A stretch of 64,000 nucleotides of DNA from Lachnospiraceae bacterium (GTDB lineage Bacteria > Bacillota > Clostridia > Lachnospirales > Lachnospiraceae), in the NCBI GenBank assembly GCA_017387565.1, contig JAFOEY010000010.1, positions 1 to 64,000 on the forward strand, read 5' to 3'. Positions within the stretch are counted from its first letter, which is position 1. Each line of letters opens with the position of its first letter. Made by a program: the position numbers and the translations under genes. Below the pieces are notes generated by a model. It had not been told where the DNA came from. It made no database searches and worked only from the letters and a program-made list of their open reading frames with translations. Positions 18,879-28,122 of the stretch are shown here, piece by piece.

Positions 18879-19337
18879 TCAGGACGCCAGTATCCAATGT
18901 ACCAAATCTCTGTAAAACTGTACGGCATCAGCCAGTTCATTTTTATCCGGATGACCTTTTTGAATACCTCCAACTAAGGCAAATACTCCAAAAGTATCCC
19001 ATCCTTTGCATCCATATTTATCAATGATGAGAGCATTTTTAGCCTCTGCAATCTTATCTATGGAAGAATATCCTTCCTTACTTCCATATGTACTGATAAA
19101 AAACACCTTTTTACCTTCCGGTAAATTCTCTCTGGCAAAATCCAATACACTTCGATGAAACTTTCCAAAAAAGATTCCCGATGCAAATCCAATTACGTCA
19201 TACTCCGATAAATCCGCAAATTTTATTTTTGTCGCATCTATCAAATCAACCACATATTCTTTTGCTATTGCATCAACCACTTTTTGGGTATTCCCATGGT
19301 GAACAGATGCATATACAATCGCAGTTTTTACAAACAT
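18879..19337 (-). CDS. Flavodoxin domain protein
   Basis: A 152-residue protein with the FMN phosphate loop near the start (IVYASVHHGNTQKVVDAIA) and later ISTYGSKEGY and GCKGWDTFG. It probably carries electrons or acts as a small NAD(P)H-linked reductase; the partner is unknown. It stands alone; AAGGAAG precedes the ATG. Confidence 0.85.
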   Translation of the reverse strand: MFVKTAIVYASVHHGNTQKVVDAIAKEYVVDLIDATKIKFADLSEYDVIGFASGIFFGKFHRSVLDFARENLPEGKKVFFISTYGSKEGYSSIDKIAEAKNALIIDKYGCKGWDTFGVFALVGGIQKGHPDKNELADAVQFYRDLVHWILAS

Positions 19338-19518
19338 TTGCTATATCTTCCTTCTCTTAATATAGTTCCAGATGCCTGGATGCAACCAAACTTCTATGGA
19401 TAATTTCACCATTTTTATTAGTGTAACATATTTGTCTTCATAATACGATACCCAAAATTTACTTAAATAACCAATTTTTTATAAAAATTATCCATTGCAA
19501 CTAAACATACTACAATCA

Positions 19519-19567
19519 TATGATACCAGCTTCAAAAGGTAATGGTCGATTTATCTTTTGTATCATA
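19519..19567. repeat. Short form of the dispersed repeat (about 50 bp)
   Basis: ATGATACCAGCTTCAAAAGG at one end and CTTTTGTATCAT at the other are the two inverted ends of the family with the interior removed. Confidence 0.65.
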
Positions 19568-19582
19568 TTGAGGGTCTTTATA

Positions 19583-19630
19583 TTACTACACCATTTTTTA
19601 TATTTTACTACACCATTTACTACACCATTT
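19583..19630. repeat. Three copies of TTACTACACCATTT
   Basis: Copies lie at 19583-19596, 19605-19618 and 19617-19630 (period 12 for the last two). They sit in the 381-bp gap between the flavodoxin gene and metA, which holds no gene. Function unknown; possibly a protein-binding array or remnant of an attachment site. Confidence 0.7.
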
Positions 19631-19641
19631 CACTATAAAAA

Positions 19642-19657
19642 TACGTAAATTTACGTA
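19642..19657. promoter_or_regulatory. 16-bp perfect palindrome TACGTAAATTTACGTA
   Basis: The palindrome lies 62 bp past the metA stop. Its half site TTTACGTA recurs in the metA promoter at 20734-20753, which hints at one regulator, but this is inference. Confidence 0.4.
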
Positions 19658-19718
19658 AACATATGTGAGTTAACCAAAATCACAGAAACGCCGATTTACA
19701 AGCATTTCAAGGCTTTTT

Positions 19719-20624
19719 CTACAATACATACGGCGTAATCTGATAGACATAATAATTGAGCCAGTTGCTATATAAATTATTGCTATGGCTTCTCCACTGC
19801 AGATGAGGTTTTTGTGTCGGATCATCATTCGGAAAATAATTCTTAGGTACCTGGATGTCCAATCCCTTCTTTTTATCACGAAAATACTCTTCCTGCAGTG
19901 TCAGACGGTCATATTCGGAATGTCCCATGACAAAAAACTGCTTTCCTTCTCCCGCCATCACAAGATAAACACCTGCTTCCTCCGATTCTGCCAGTACCGT
20001 CAAGGCTTCACAAGCATGAATATCTTCGCTTTTCACCTCTGTATGACGGCTGTGGGGTGCCATAAAGTAATCATCAAAGCCTCTGACGATCGGAATTTTG
20101 CGGTTCATTACTTTATGTTCATATACACCAAAAACCTTCTTGGGCAGAATATGTTTTTGCAATCCGTAATGATAATATAATCCGGCCTGTGCTCCCCAGC
20201 AGATATGAAAAGTGGATGTCACATTGGTTTTTGACCACTCCATAACCTCACATAGCTCTTCCCAATAGTCCACTTCTTCATAGTCCATATGTTCCACTGG
20301 AGCTCCCGTAATAATCAGTCCGTCAAATTTTCTCCATTTAATATCATTAAATGATTCATAAAAACGATTTAGATGATTTGCAGGTGTATTTAAGGAAATA
20401 TGACTTTTCATATTTAAAAAGGTCACATCAATCTGTAATGGTGTATTGGACAAAGCTCTTAATAGCTGTAATTCCGTGTCCTGTTTAACCGGCATCAGAT
20501 TGAGAATCACAATCTGGAGCGGTCTGATATCCTGATTAATGGCACGGAATTCGTCCATAACAAATATATTTTCATTTTCCAAAATCTCCTTTGCAGGAAG
20601 ATCACTTTGTGTTCTGATTGGCAT
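19719..20624 (-). CDS. metAA: Homoserine O-acetyltransferase (MetA family, acetyl-CoA type)
   Basis: The first step of methionine synthesis: acylation of homoserine. The 301-residue protein has the expected Cys142 nucleophile (HICWGAQ) and His235-Glu237 (GHSE). Residue 111 is Glu (GAPVEHMDY); in studied MetA proteins Glu111 favours acetyl-CoA and Gly111 succinyl-CoA, so acetyl transfer is predicted although the fold is that of the succinyltransferase. The start at 20624 has AGAAGG upstream. No other met gene is adjacent. Confidence 0.93.
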   Translation of the reverse strand: MPIRTQSDLPAKEILENENIFVMDEFRAINQDIRPLQIVILNLMPVKQDTELQLLRALSNTPLQIDVTFLNMKSHISLNTPANHLNRFYESFNDIKWRKFDGLIITGAPVEHMDYEEVDYWEELCEVMEWSKTNVTSTFHICWGAQAGLYYHYGLQKHILPKKVFGVYEHKVMNRKIPIVRGFDDYFMAPHSRHTEVKSEDIHACEALTVLAESEEAGVYLVMAGEGKQFFVMGHSEYDRLTLQEEYFRDKKKGLDIQVPKNYFPNDDPTQKPHLQWRSHSNNLYSNWLNYYVYQITPYVL

Positions 20625-20713
20625 AATATAACCTTCTTTTCTATAATAAATCTGTAATAAAGCTAAAAATGTCGGGACAAAGAATATTCTATCCACGATA
20701 CACAACTTTTCTT

Positions 20714-20753
20714 ATCATATCATCTTTTATCTGCTGCGTAAAGCTACGTAAAG
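20714..20753 (-). promoter_or_regulatory. metA promoter with tandem CTTTACGYAG repeats
   Basis: TATGAT at 20714-20719 is spaced 17 bp from TTTACG at 20737-20742. The -35 lies in two adjacent 10-bp direct repeats, CTTTACGTAG and CTTTACGCAG (20734-20753), a probable operator. I see no SAM or T-box leader between here and metA. Confidence 0.5.
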
Positions 20754-20873
20754 TTATGATAAATGTGCAAAAAACTCATTACCAATTAACTCATCAACAT
20801 TTTCCAAATATACATATAAAAATATACAGACATTCTTCTGCCTAATTACTTCTCCAAAATTACTTCCGCAAAA

Positions 20874-22859
20874 TCACATTTCCAGCATAGATATAAACTC
20901 CTCTTCCGAAATAATCGGAATTCCAAGTTCTTTGGCTTTTTTGTTTTTACCGGAAGTCGATGTCACATCATTATTGATCAGATAATTGGTTTTGGATGAA
21001 ACGCTGCCTGCAACCTTTCCACCCTTTTGTTCAATCACATCTTTTACCTCGTTCCGGTTTGCGTAATGATAAACATTGCCGGTAATTACAAATGTCATAC
21101 CTGCAAAAATCTGCTCTTCATTATTTTGCTCCGGTTTCTCAATCTGAAGTTCTTCCAAAAGCTCCAATGCATTTTGGGATTTCTTCTCATCCGCAAAATA
21201 AGAAATAATACCTTCCGCAAGAACTTCTCCAATGCCGTCAACCTCTGACAACTCTTCCATTGTGGCAGACTTTATCTTTTCAAAGTCATATTGAAATGCC
21301 TTACAAAGCACTTTGGCATTGGCAACTCCAATTCCTGCTATCCCGATTGCATATAGATATCGGGGGAGCGTGGTATTTCTCGCCTGTTTTAGTGCCGCCA
21401 TCAGATTTTGGAACGACTTCTCACCAAAGCCTTCCATTTTTGTAATTTCTTTTTCAAATCTGTTTAATCGGAAAATATCGGCAAAACTGTGAATAAATCC
21501 TTTTGCAATAAATTTCTCCAGTGTCGCCTCACTCAGTCCGTCAATATTGAGAGCATCCCGGCTCACCATCAATGTAAAGGACTTTATCTTTTTTGCTTCG
21601 CACTCAGGGTTAGGACAAACCAGTGTTTTTGTTTCGTTTTCCTGACGAATCTGTGTAGCTTTTCCACATACCGGGCAGGTTTTAGGAATCTGCAGCTTTC
21701 TGCTCCTTGTAAGATTTTCCGCAATCTGGGGAATAATCATGTTTGCTTTATAAACCGTAATCCGGTCTCCTATTCCCAATTCCAGATCTTCCATGATACT
21801 CAGATTGTGAACACTCGCCCTGCTGACGGTCGTTCCTTCCAGCTGTACCGGTTCAAAAACAGCAACCGGATTAATTAATCCGGTCCTGCTTGGGCTCCAT
21901 TCAATTTCAAGTAAGGTAGTCTTGGCCGTTTCGTCTGCCCATTTAAATGCTATAGAATCCCGGGGGAATTTAGCCGTTCGTCCCAATGATTCTCCGTATG
22001 CAAGATCGCATAATGTTAAAACCAGTCCATCCGAAGGAACATCATAATCTACAATCTTTGTTGCAAACTGCTCAATCGTATCCATAATGGTATCGGGATT
22101 TACGCGGTAATATTCTACTACATCAAACCCCTGCTCTTTTAAAAATAAAAACTGATTTTCTCTGTCATTTTTAAAATCAACAGCCACTCCGTCCGCGCCT
22201 ATGGCATCAACCAGGTTAAAAGCAAACAGCCGTACATTTCTTTTGGAAGTAATCTCATTGTTTAATTGTCTGACCGAACCACTGCATAAATTACGTGGAT
22301 TTTTGTATTTGGCCTCCGCATCTGCAATCTGTGCATTTACTTTTTCAAAATCAGAATAAGTAATAACTGCTTCTCCGCGTAAAATCAATCTTCCTTCAAA
22401 TGCAATTTTATGCGGAATGTTTTTAAAAACTCTGGCATTGTTGGTAATAACTTCACCGATTTCTCCATTTCCTCGTGTAACCGCTTTTTGCAAGGTGCCT
22501 TTTTCATATGTAAGAACAATAGTAAGACCATCCAGTTTCCAGGAAAGCAGCGCTTCTTTTCCGTTTAGCCAGTCGCGCAGTTCTTCTCTGCTTTTGGTCT
22601 TTGCCAAAGAAAGCATAGGCTTTTCATGGCGTTCTTTTGGTAATTCGTCCACCGCTTCAAATCCGACATGAATGGTCGGACTGTTAGACAAAACAACGCC
22701 TGTCTCTTCCTCTAACAAAACCAGCTCATCATACAAGGCATCGTATTCATAATTACTCATGATTTCCATATCCTTTGCATAGTAAGCATAGGCCGCCTTA
22801 TTTAAAACATCTATCAGTTCCTTTATTCGTTCTGTTTTATTCTGATCTACTTTATTCAT
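20874..22859 (-). CDS. ligA: NAD-dependent DNA ligase LigA
   Basis: Seals nicks in replication and repair using NAD. The 661 residues are near the family norm. Domain Ia (1-75) binds NMN; the adenylation domain has Lys108 in KLDG; the OB fold follows (about 310-385); the zinc finger has four cysteines at about 392-418 (CPVCG and CPNPEC); then helix-hairpin-helix motifs (IGIAGIGVANAK, VDGIGEVLAEGI) and a C-terminal BRCT domain (about 585-660). GGGGAAAG precedes the ATG. Confidence 0.97.
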   Translation of the reverse strand: MNKVDQNKTERIKELIDVLNKAAYAYYAKDMEIMSNYEYDALYDELVLLEEETGVVLSNSPTIHVGFEAVDELPKERHEKPMLSLAKTKSREELRDWLNGKEALLSWKLDGLTIVLTYEKGTLQKAVTRGNGEIGEVITNNARVFKNIPHKIAFEGRLILRGEAVITYSDFEKVNAQIADAEAKYKNPRNLCSGSVRQLNNEITSKRNVRLFAFNLVDAIGADGVAVDFKNDRENQFLFLKEQGFDVVEYYRVNPDTIMDTIEQFATKIVDYDVPSDGLVLTLCDLAYGESLGRTAKFPRDSIAFKWADETAKTTLLEIEWSPSRTGLINPVAVFEPVQLEGTTVSRASVHNLSIMEDLELGIGDRITVYKANMIIPQIAENLTRSRKLQIPKTCPVCGKATQIRQENETKTLVCPNPECEAKKIKSFTLMVSRDALNIDGLSEATLEKFIAKGFIHSFADIFRLNRFEKEITKMEGFGEKSFQNLMAALKQARNTTLPRYLYAIGIAGIGVANAKVLCKAFQYDFEKIKSATMEELSEVDGIGEVLAEGIISYFADEKKSQNALELLEELQIEKPEQNNEEQIFAGMTFVITGNVYHYANRNEVKDVIEQKGGKVAGSVSSKTNYLINNDVTSTSGKNKKAKELGIPIISEEEFISMLEM

Positions 22860-22935
22860 TATTCTTTCCCCATTTTTACCTATTTTTATATCTTTTGTTT
22901 ATCACTCAATTTTATTTTCGCTATGTTTATTTGAA

Positions 22936-22978
22936 ATCCGCAAAACATGAGAAAGTAGCCCGATTAGGGCGGATTGCG
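22936..22978 (-). repeat. Dispersed repeat, internal fragment
   Basis: ATCCGCAAAACATGAGAAAG followed by TAGCCCGATTAGGGCGGAT matches the centre of the family in reverse orientation. It lies between ligA and rluF. Confidence 0.7.
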
Positions 22979-23018
22979 AATGTTTTATTCATTGATTTTA
23001 CAATTAATAGAATTATGG

Positions 23019-23825
23019 CTAAGCTTGAATTCCGGATTCTTTATAGAGCATTTTTAGTTCCTCACCGCTTACCACACGATATTCTCCGGGCTTTAGTTTC
23101 CCTAATTCCACATTTGCCACACGCACTCTTTTTAACGAAAGCACCTCCTGTCCGGATGCCTCGCACATTCGGCGGATTTGCCGGTTCAATCCCTGGGTAA
23201 GAATAATCCGGAACGTTCTCTTACCAACGGCCTCTATTCTACATGGTCTGGTGGTCTGTTCCAGTTCTTTTAAATAAATCCCATTTGACATTTTATTTAG
23301 AAAATCATCAGAAATATCTTTTTTGACTTTCACGACATATTCTTTTTCATGACGGTTTGCTCCACGCATCAGTTTATCAATCAGATTGCCATCGTTTGTC
23401 ATAAGCAAAAGTCCTTCCGAATCCTTATCCAGACGACCGGCATAGGTGACCCGTACAGGAAACTGTAATTGATCAGACACCAGTTTGTCTGCGTGCCTGT
23501 CTTTTTGTGAACATACAACACCAACGGGCTTATAATATGCCAAAACGACCGTATCCTGTTTTTTGCCAACAACTTTATGATTACAGATGACCTCATCATT
23601 TGGAAAAACACGGTCTCCTGCTTTTGCTGCAATGCCATTCACACTGACCACACCGGATTCAATCAACTGATCCGCTTCGCGTCTGGAACAAATCCCGGCC
23701 TGTGCAAGATATTTATTGAGCCGGATACCCGAAACCGGAAACTCAGTATTTTCTATTTGTTTTTGGTTATTCTCTTTATTTTTTATATTAAATTTATTAT
23801 TTATATTTTCAAATTTTCTACTCAT
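23019..23825 (-). CDS. rluF: 23S rRNA pseudouridine synthase, RluF type
   Basis: Converts a uridine in 23S rRNA (U2604 in E. coli for RluF) to pseudouridine. After an Asn/Lys-rich leader, an S4 RNA-binding domain (about 35-85; RLNKYLAQAGICSRREAD) precedes the synthase domain with catalytic Asp in YAGRLDKDSEGLLL, closer to RluF than RluB. LNRQIRRMCEA near 230 is also typical. The start is uncertain: ATG at 23825 lacks a clear ribosome binding site, and an upstream TTG at 23909 is no better. Confidence 0.88.
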   Translation of the reverse strand: MSRKFENINNKFNIKNKENNQKQIENTEFPVSGIRLNKYLAQAGICSRREADQLIESGVVSVNGIAAKAGDRVFPNDEVICNHKVVGKKQDTVVLAYYKPVGVVCSQKDRHADKLVSDQLQFPVRVTYAGRLDKDSEGLLLMTNDGNLIDKLMRGANRHEKEYVVKVKKDISDDFLNKMSNGIYLKELEQTTRPCRIEAVGKRTFRIILTQGLNRQIRRMCEASGQEVLSLKRVRVANVELGKLKPGEYRVVSGEELKMLYKESGIQA

Positions 23826-23930
23826 ATTTTTCTGTAAAAAACACACCCTATTTTTATCATTAGAAATCAAACCAACGATGTACAAAAAGATATAAAGGAT
23901 TCTGGTCAATTTCTTAGCTTATTTATTATT

Positions 23931-24129
23931 ATCATTATGATGTTGGGGTCAAAAGGTATTTTGACCCCATGATACCAACGGATTGCTACGCACTTTGTGC
24001 TCTCGCAATCCGTAAACAATCGAAATCCACCCTTATCGGGCTACTTTCTCATGTTTTGCGGGTCCCAAAGTCATACTTTTTCATGCGAGCATGAAAAGTA
24101 TGACCTTTTGACCCTGGTATCATCATTAT
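23931..24129 (+). repeat. Dispersed MITE-like repeat, full copy B
   Basis: It matches copy A (8922-9118) along its whole length. The first stem reads GGGGTCAAAA/TTTTGACCCC where copy A has GAGGTCAAAA/TTTTGACCTC, a compensatory change that keeps pairing. ATCATTAT flanks both sides (23931-23938 and 24122-24129), a candidate 8-bp target duplication. Confidence 0.87.
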
Positions 24130-24188
24130 AGTTGAATCGAACAATTATTTCCAGCATAAAAGATACACACATAAGGAATACTAAGTAA

Positions 24189-24212
24189 TGTTTACAAAAA
24201 GTTTTCTTTTTG
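24189..24212. promoter_or_regulatory. Inverted repeat in DUF378 leader
   Basis: TTACAAAAAG and CTTTTTGTAA pair around a short loop 40 bp upstream of the DUF378 start codon. It may be an operator or mRNA hairpin. No clear -35/-10 pair was found. Confidence 0.4.
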
Positions 24213-24253
24213 TAACCTGATGTATATAACTGTCAAGGAAAGGAGGAGGGTTC

Positions 24254-24463
24254 ATGAGAAACAGCGCAATTGATGCGATTATTCTGACGCTCGTTATCAT
24301 TGGAGCAATCAACTGGGGACTAATCGGATTTTTCGGTTTCAATCTGGTTTCCGCGGTTTTTGGCAGTATGACATGGGTTTCCCGTATTATTTACGCACTT
24401 GTGGGACTGGGCGGTTTATATTTAATCAGCTTTTATGGAAATCTGGGAGAAGAAGAGGCCTAA
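24254..24463 (+). CDS. DUF378 small membrane protein
   Basis: A 69-residue protein with two membrane helices (about 6-28 and 40-62) and the family signature IGAINWGLIGFFGFNLV. Its function is not known. A very strong site (AAAGGAGGAGG) precedes the ATG, and its own terminator follows at once, so it is a well-expressed single gene. Confidence 0.88.
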   Translation: MRNSAIDAIILTLVIIGAINWGLIGFFGFNLVSAVFGSMTWVSRIIYALVGLGGLYLISFYGNLGEEEA

Positions 24464-24465
24464 AA

Positions 24466-24509
24466 AAAACGGATGACAGAACCATAAAATCTGCCATCCG
24501 TTTTTTTTG
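24466..24509 (+). terminator. Terminator of DUF378 gene
   Basis: AACGGATG...CATCCGTT closes a hairpin with an inner CAGA/TCTG pairing, followed by eight Ts. A-run on the other side suggests it works in both directions. Confidence 0.9.
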
Positions 24510-24658
24510 ATATTTATTCTTTTTTCATATCATCATTATTTTCATACCACCAATTTTATTTTTTCCTTTTCGGATTTGTGTTCCCAATATATATCTTTGC
24601 CCACCGGCTTTTACGAGGTTTTGTGACTTTCTTAGCAGCATGACGAACAAAAATAATG

Positions 24659-24704
24659 CCCGGTTTCAACTGTTTGAAGACGAAGTCTGAGTTTTGAAAC
24701 CGGG
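24659..24704. terminator. Hairpin between DUF378 and aldolase genes
   Basis: CCCGGTTTCAA pairs with TTGAAACCGGG around a 24-nt loop that itself can pair. It probably ends minus-strand transcription of the aldolase gene at 24761, though there is no long T-run. Confidence 0.5.
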
Positions 24705-24720
24705 TATTTCATAAATTTTT

Positions 24721-24762
24721 GTGAGCATGAAAAGTATGACCTTTTGACCCTGGTATCATATT
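24721..24762 (+). repeat. Dispersed repeat, terminal fragment
   Basis: GAGCATGAAAAGTATGACC then TTTTGACCCTGGTATCAT equals the last 40 bp of the full copies. It ends at the stop codon of the aldolase gene. Confidence 0.78.
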
Positions 24763-25741
24763 ATTCCATATCCATAAGTTCCTGCATCAGGCGATTATAA
24801 TCCGTGCGCTTATCCTTGATAAACTTTATGGCAGTCGAAGGATGACTGTTTAAAATACCGGTCAAAAGATAAGGAATATCATACCCCCATACAGCACCTT
24901 CTTCTTTGATTTTTAAAATATGCTTTTCCACGACTTGTATAATTGGTCTTACATTGTATTTTGGATTTTTTAAGAAACTCAATAGAGATTCCATATAGCA
25001 GTTGCCTGCACCGCGTCCCATACCGCTCACCGTAGCATCCAACAGGCAGACACCGTTTCTGATAGCCTCAATTGTGTTAGCAAATGCTAACTGTTGGTTA
25101 TTGTGTGTATGAATACCGACAATTTTCCCATGCTCTTCTGCAATTTTTACATATTTCTGTGCAAATTTTGTAATTTGTTCAGGATAAAAATAGCCAAAGC
25201 TGTCTACCAGATAAATGATATCAACACTGCTGTTTGCCAGAAGTTCCAATCCGGCTTCCAAATCATCACTGTTTACTTTGGAAACTGCCATGATATTGAC
25301 CGTAACCTCATATCCCTTTTGCTTGAAATCCTCAATCATCTCAATCGCTGCAGGAATCTGATGAATATAGGTTGCTACGCGAATCATGTCAATCACGCTT
25401 TCACTTTTCGGAAGAATATCGTTTTTATAATCACATCGTCCGACATCGGCCATAACGGATATTTTCAAAGGCGAATCATTTTCGCCAACAATGGCTCGTA
25501 TATCTTCTTCATTACAGAATTTCCATTTTCCAAACTCTTTCGGATCAAAAATTTCTTTTGATGCCTTATAGCCAAATTCCATATAGTCTACACCGGCTTT
25601 GATATTTGCTTCATATAAATCTTTTACAAATTCATCGGTAAATCCAAAATTATTAACAAGTCCGCCATCTCTTAAGGTACAATCCAGAACCTTCAAATCC
25701 GGGCTGTAATTCATAAGAGTTCTTTCTTTTGCTTTGCTCAT
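24761..25741 (-). CDS. DRE-TIM metallolyase (HMGL-like aldolase family)
   Basis: A 326-residue TIM-barrel protein related to 4-hydroxy-2-oxovalerate aldolase and HMG-CoA lyase. Metal-binding motifs are DCTLRDGG (residues 20-27) and HTHNN near 210; DATVSGMGRGAGN near 233 is also typical. The substrate cannot be deduced, and no acylating dehydrogenase partner is adjacent, which argues against a standard meta-cleavage pathway. GGAGG lies 7 nt before the ATG. Confidence 0.8.
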   Translation of the reverse strand: MSKAKERTLMNYSPDLKVLDCTLRDGGLVNNFGFTDEFVKDLYEANIKAGVDYMEFGYKASKEIFDPKEFGKWKFCNEEDIRAIVGENDSPLKISVMADVGRCDYKNDILPKSESVIDMIRVATYIHQIPAAIEMIEDFKQKGYEVTVNIMAVSKVNSDDLEAGLELLANSSVDIIYLVDSFGYFYPEQITKFAQKYVKIAEEHGKIVGIHTHNNQQLAFANTIEAIRNGVCLLDATVSGMGRGAGNCYMESLLSFLKNPKYNVRPIIQVVEKHILKIKEEGAVWGYDIPYLLTGILNSHPSTAIKFIKDKRTDYNRLMQELMDME

Positions 25742-25762
25742 GATAAATCCTCCATAATTCGT

Positions 25763-25832
25763 CGCTTTAAACTACTAAACTTTAAATCGTTAAAGCGTAA
25801 TTATCATACAACAAAGTAAATAAATTGTCAAC
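25763..25832 (-). promoter_or_regulatory. Promoter of aldolase gene with inverted-repeat operator
   Basis: TTGACA (25827-25832) and TATGAT (25804-25809) are spaced 17 bp. Just downstream of the -10, CGCTTTAA (25763-25770) and TTAAAGCG (25790-25797) form a perfect inverted repeat, with a third half-like ACTTTAAA between. A repressor site at the start of transcription is likely; the regulator is unknown. Confidence 0.7.
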
Positions 25833-25921
25833 ACAACACCAAATAGACAATATGCACCAAATAGACAATATACAAATAAACTAAAATGTACAATTTGATT
25901 GTAATTCAAAATATTGATAAA

Positions 25922-26704
25922 TCATTTTTCTGCTCTTCTAACAGCTTCTTTCATAGATTTCACATACTCTGCCACAAAACGCGGTGCTTCTTTTCCATGT
26001 TTTGCAACCAGCTTAACAATTGCAGATCCCACAATGGCACCATCAGACAAAGAAGCCATTTTTTCTGCCTGCTCGGGTGTAGCAATTCCAAAACCGATTG
26101 CCACCGGAGTGTCGGTCACTTCTTTTACAAGCTTCACAATACTTCCAATATCGGTTGTGATTTCCTGTCTGACACCGGTAACTCCCATAGAAGATACGCA
26201 GTAGACAAAACCCTTGGCGTCTTTTGCAATCATCTTAATCCGGTCATTGGATGTAGGGGCAACCATGGTAATCAAATCAATCCCATAGTCTTCACAAACT
26301 CCGGAAAACTCTTCTTTTTCCTCGTACGGAACGTCCGGCACAATAATGCCATCAATGCCGCATTCCACACATCGTTGCATGAACTTTTCACTACCATATT
26401 TGAAAATGACATTAGCATATGTCAGATATACAAGCGGAACAGAAACACGCTCTCTTGCCTTTTTTACCGTATCAAACAATCTATCTGTCGTACATCCCGC
26501 AGCGAGAGCTCTCTCATTTGCTTCCTGAATCACCGGTCCTTCCGCAATCGGATCGGAAAACGGAATACCAATTTCAATTAAATCCGCTCCGGCATCTTCC
26601 ATGGCATACAATAATTTTTCTGTCGTATCAAGGGTCGGATCTCCACCTGTTACAAACGCAATAAATGCTTTTTTGTTTTCAAAGGCTTTTGCAATTCTAC
26701 TCAT
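25922..26704 (-). CDS. trpA: Tryptophan synthase alpha chain
   Basis: Cleaves indole-3-glycerol phosphate to indole, passed to TrpB. The 260-residue TIM barrel has the catalytic Glu in [16 protein letters not shown] and the Asp in [14 protein letters not shown]; the phosphate site is VGSAIVK near 235. The ATG at 26704 overlaps the trpB stop by 8 bases, which suits the 1:1 complex. Last gene of the operon. Confidence 0.96.
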   Translation of the reverse strand: MSRIAKAFENKKAFIAFVTGGDPTLDTTEKLLYAMEDAGADLIEIGIPFSDPIAEGPVIQEANERALAAGCTTDRLFDTVKKARERVSVPLVYLTYANVIFKYGSEKFMQRCVECGIDGIIVPDVPYEEKEEFSGVCEDYGIDLITMVAPTSNDRIKMIAKDAKGFVYCVSSMGVTGVRQEITTDIGSIVKLVKEVTDTPVAIGFGIATPEQAEKMASLSDGAIVGSAIVKLVAKHGKEAPRFVAEYVKSMKEAVRRAEK

Positions 26705-27881
26705 ATAATTCAACCCCCCTGTATCTGGCAATGGCTGCCACGTCTTTGTCTCCTCTGCCGGAAACCGTACATACAATAATCTGATCTTTTGTCATAGTCT
26801 TCGCAATTTTCATCACATGCGCAACTGCATGTGCACTTTCAATCGCCGGAATAATGCCTTCTGTTCTGGATAAGTATTCAAATGCAGCAACTGCTTCTTC
26901 ATCCGTAATCGGCACATACTCAGCCCTCCCGGTCTCATGAAGCATGGCGTGCTCCGGTCCGATACCGGGATAGTCAAGACCTGCCGAAATAGAGTAAACC
27001 GGTGCAATCTGACCATATTCATTCTGACAGAACAAGGATTTCATTCCATGGAAAATTCCAAGACTTCCGTTGGCTATGGTTGCAGCATTTTTCGGGTTAT
27101 CAACACCTAACCCTGCTGCCTCACAGCCGATTAACTGCACCTCTTTATCCGGTATAAATTCATAAAATGTTCCCATGGCATTACTTCCGCCACCCACACA
27201 GGCAACAACCGCGTCCGGAAGTTTTCCTTCTTTTTCTAAAATCTGCTGTTTAATTTCCTTTCCGATGACACTCTGAAAATCGCGTACAATCGTCGGAAAC
27301 GGATGAGGTCCCATAACCGAACCCAGTACATAAAGTGTATCATCTACACGGTTTGTCCACTCTCTCATTGCCTCATTCACGGCATCCTTCAATGTCTGCG
27401 TTCCGCTTTCCACAGCATGTACCTTAGCTCCTAAAAGCTCCATGCGGAATACATTTAACGCCTGACGTATGGTATCTTCTTTTCCCATAAAGATTTCACA
27501 TTCCATGCCCATAAGAGCTGCTGCCGTTGCTGTTGCAACACCGTGCTGACCTGCCCCTGTTTCTGCAATAACTCTGGTTTTTCCCATTTTCTTTGCAAGC
27601 AGTACCTGCCCCAAGACATTATTAATTTTGTGGGAGCCGGTGTGATTTAAATCTTCGCGCTTTAAATAAATCTTTGCGCCACCCAAATCCTTTGTCATCT
27701 TTTCCGCATAATACAGTAAAGACGGTCTTCCTGCATATTCTCTTTCCAACTGATCCAGTTCTTTGATAAACTCCGGATCATTTTTGTAGTGTTCATAAGC
27801 TTCTTCTAACTCGTGTACGGCGTTCATCAATGTTTCCGGAACATATTGTCCGCCAAATTCACCAAATCTTCCTGCGCTCAT
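26697..27881 (-). CDS. trpB: Tryptophan synthase beta chain
   Basis: Joins indole and serine with pyridoxal phosphate. The 394-residue protein has the PLP lysine in HTGSHKINN (about residue 85), ETGAGQHG near 109 and GGGSNAMG near 230. It is the standard TrpB1 type. AAAGGAG precedes the ATG. It is separated from trpF by an unusual 241-bp purine-rich spacer on the coding strand. Confidence 0.97.
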   Translation of the reverse strand: MSAGRFGEFGGQYVPETLMNAVHELEEAYEHYKNDPEFIKELDQLEREYAGRPSLLYYAEKMTKDLGGAKIYLKREDLNHTGSHKINNVLGQVLLAKKMGKTRVIAETGAGQHGVATATAAALMGMECEIFMGKEDTIRQALNVFRMELLGAKVHAVESGTQTLKDAVNEAMREWTNRVDDTLYVLGSVMGPHPFPTIVRDFQSVIGKEIKQQILEKEGKLPDAVVACVGGGSNAMGTFYEFIPDKEVQLIGCEAAGLGVDNPKNAATIANGSLGIFHGMKSLFCQNEYGQIAPVYSISAGLDYPGIGPEHAMLHETGRAEYVPITDEEAVAAFEYLSRTEGIIPAIESAHAVAHVMKIAKTMTKDQIIVCTVSGRGDKDVAAIARYRGVELYE

Positions 27882-27993
27882 GTTTTCTCCTTTCCTGTTT
27901 CAAAACTTTATTATTATGTTTTTTTAAATTGATTTTTGAAGTTATATCTCTGCTATTTTATTCTTCATGATTTTAACATCTTCGTTTCATGTT

Positions 27994-28057
27994 CTGTTCT
28001 TTTGTTTTCCGATTTCTGTTCTTTCGGTTTTCGATTTTTGTTCTTATTTTTCGATTT
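27994..28057. repeat. Three tandem 21-22 bp repeats in the trpF-trpB spacer
   Basis: Units at 27994-28015, 28016-28037 and about 28037-28057 share the frame CTGTTCTT...TTTTCGATTT. The whole spacer (27882-28122) is pyrimidine-rich on the plus strand with no gene. Confidence 0.7.
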
Positions 28058-28122
28058 CTATTTTTATTTTCCGTTTCTTTTTCAGGTCCTCATTTTTCAA
28101 TTTTTCACTTTTATCCTGTTTT

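Noticed and set aside
20625..20873. SAM riboswitch or T-box before metA
   Set aside because: No T-box core, no SAM-I junction pattern and no terminator are visible; only a promoter with direct repeats.
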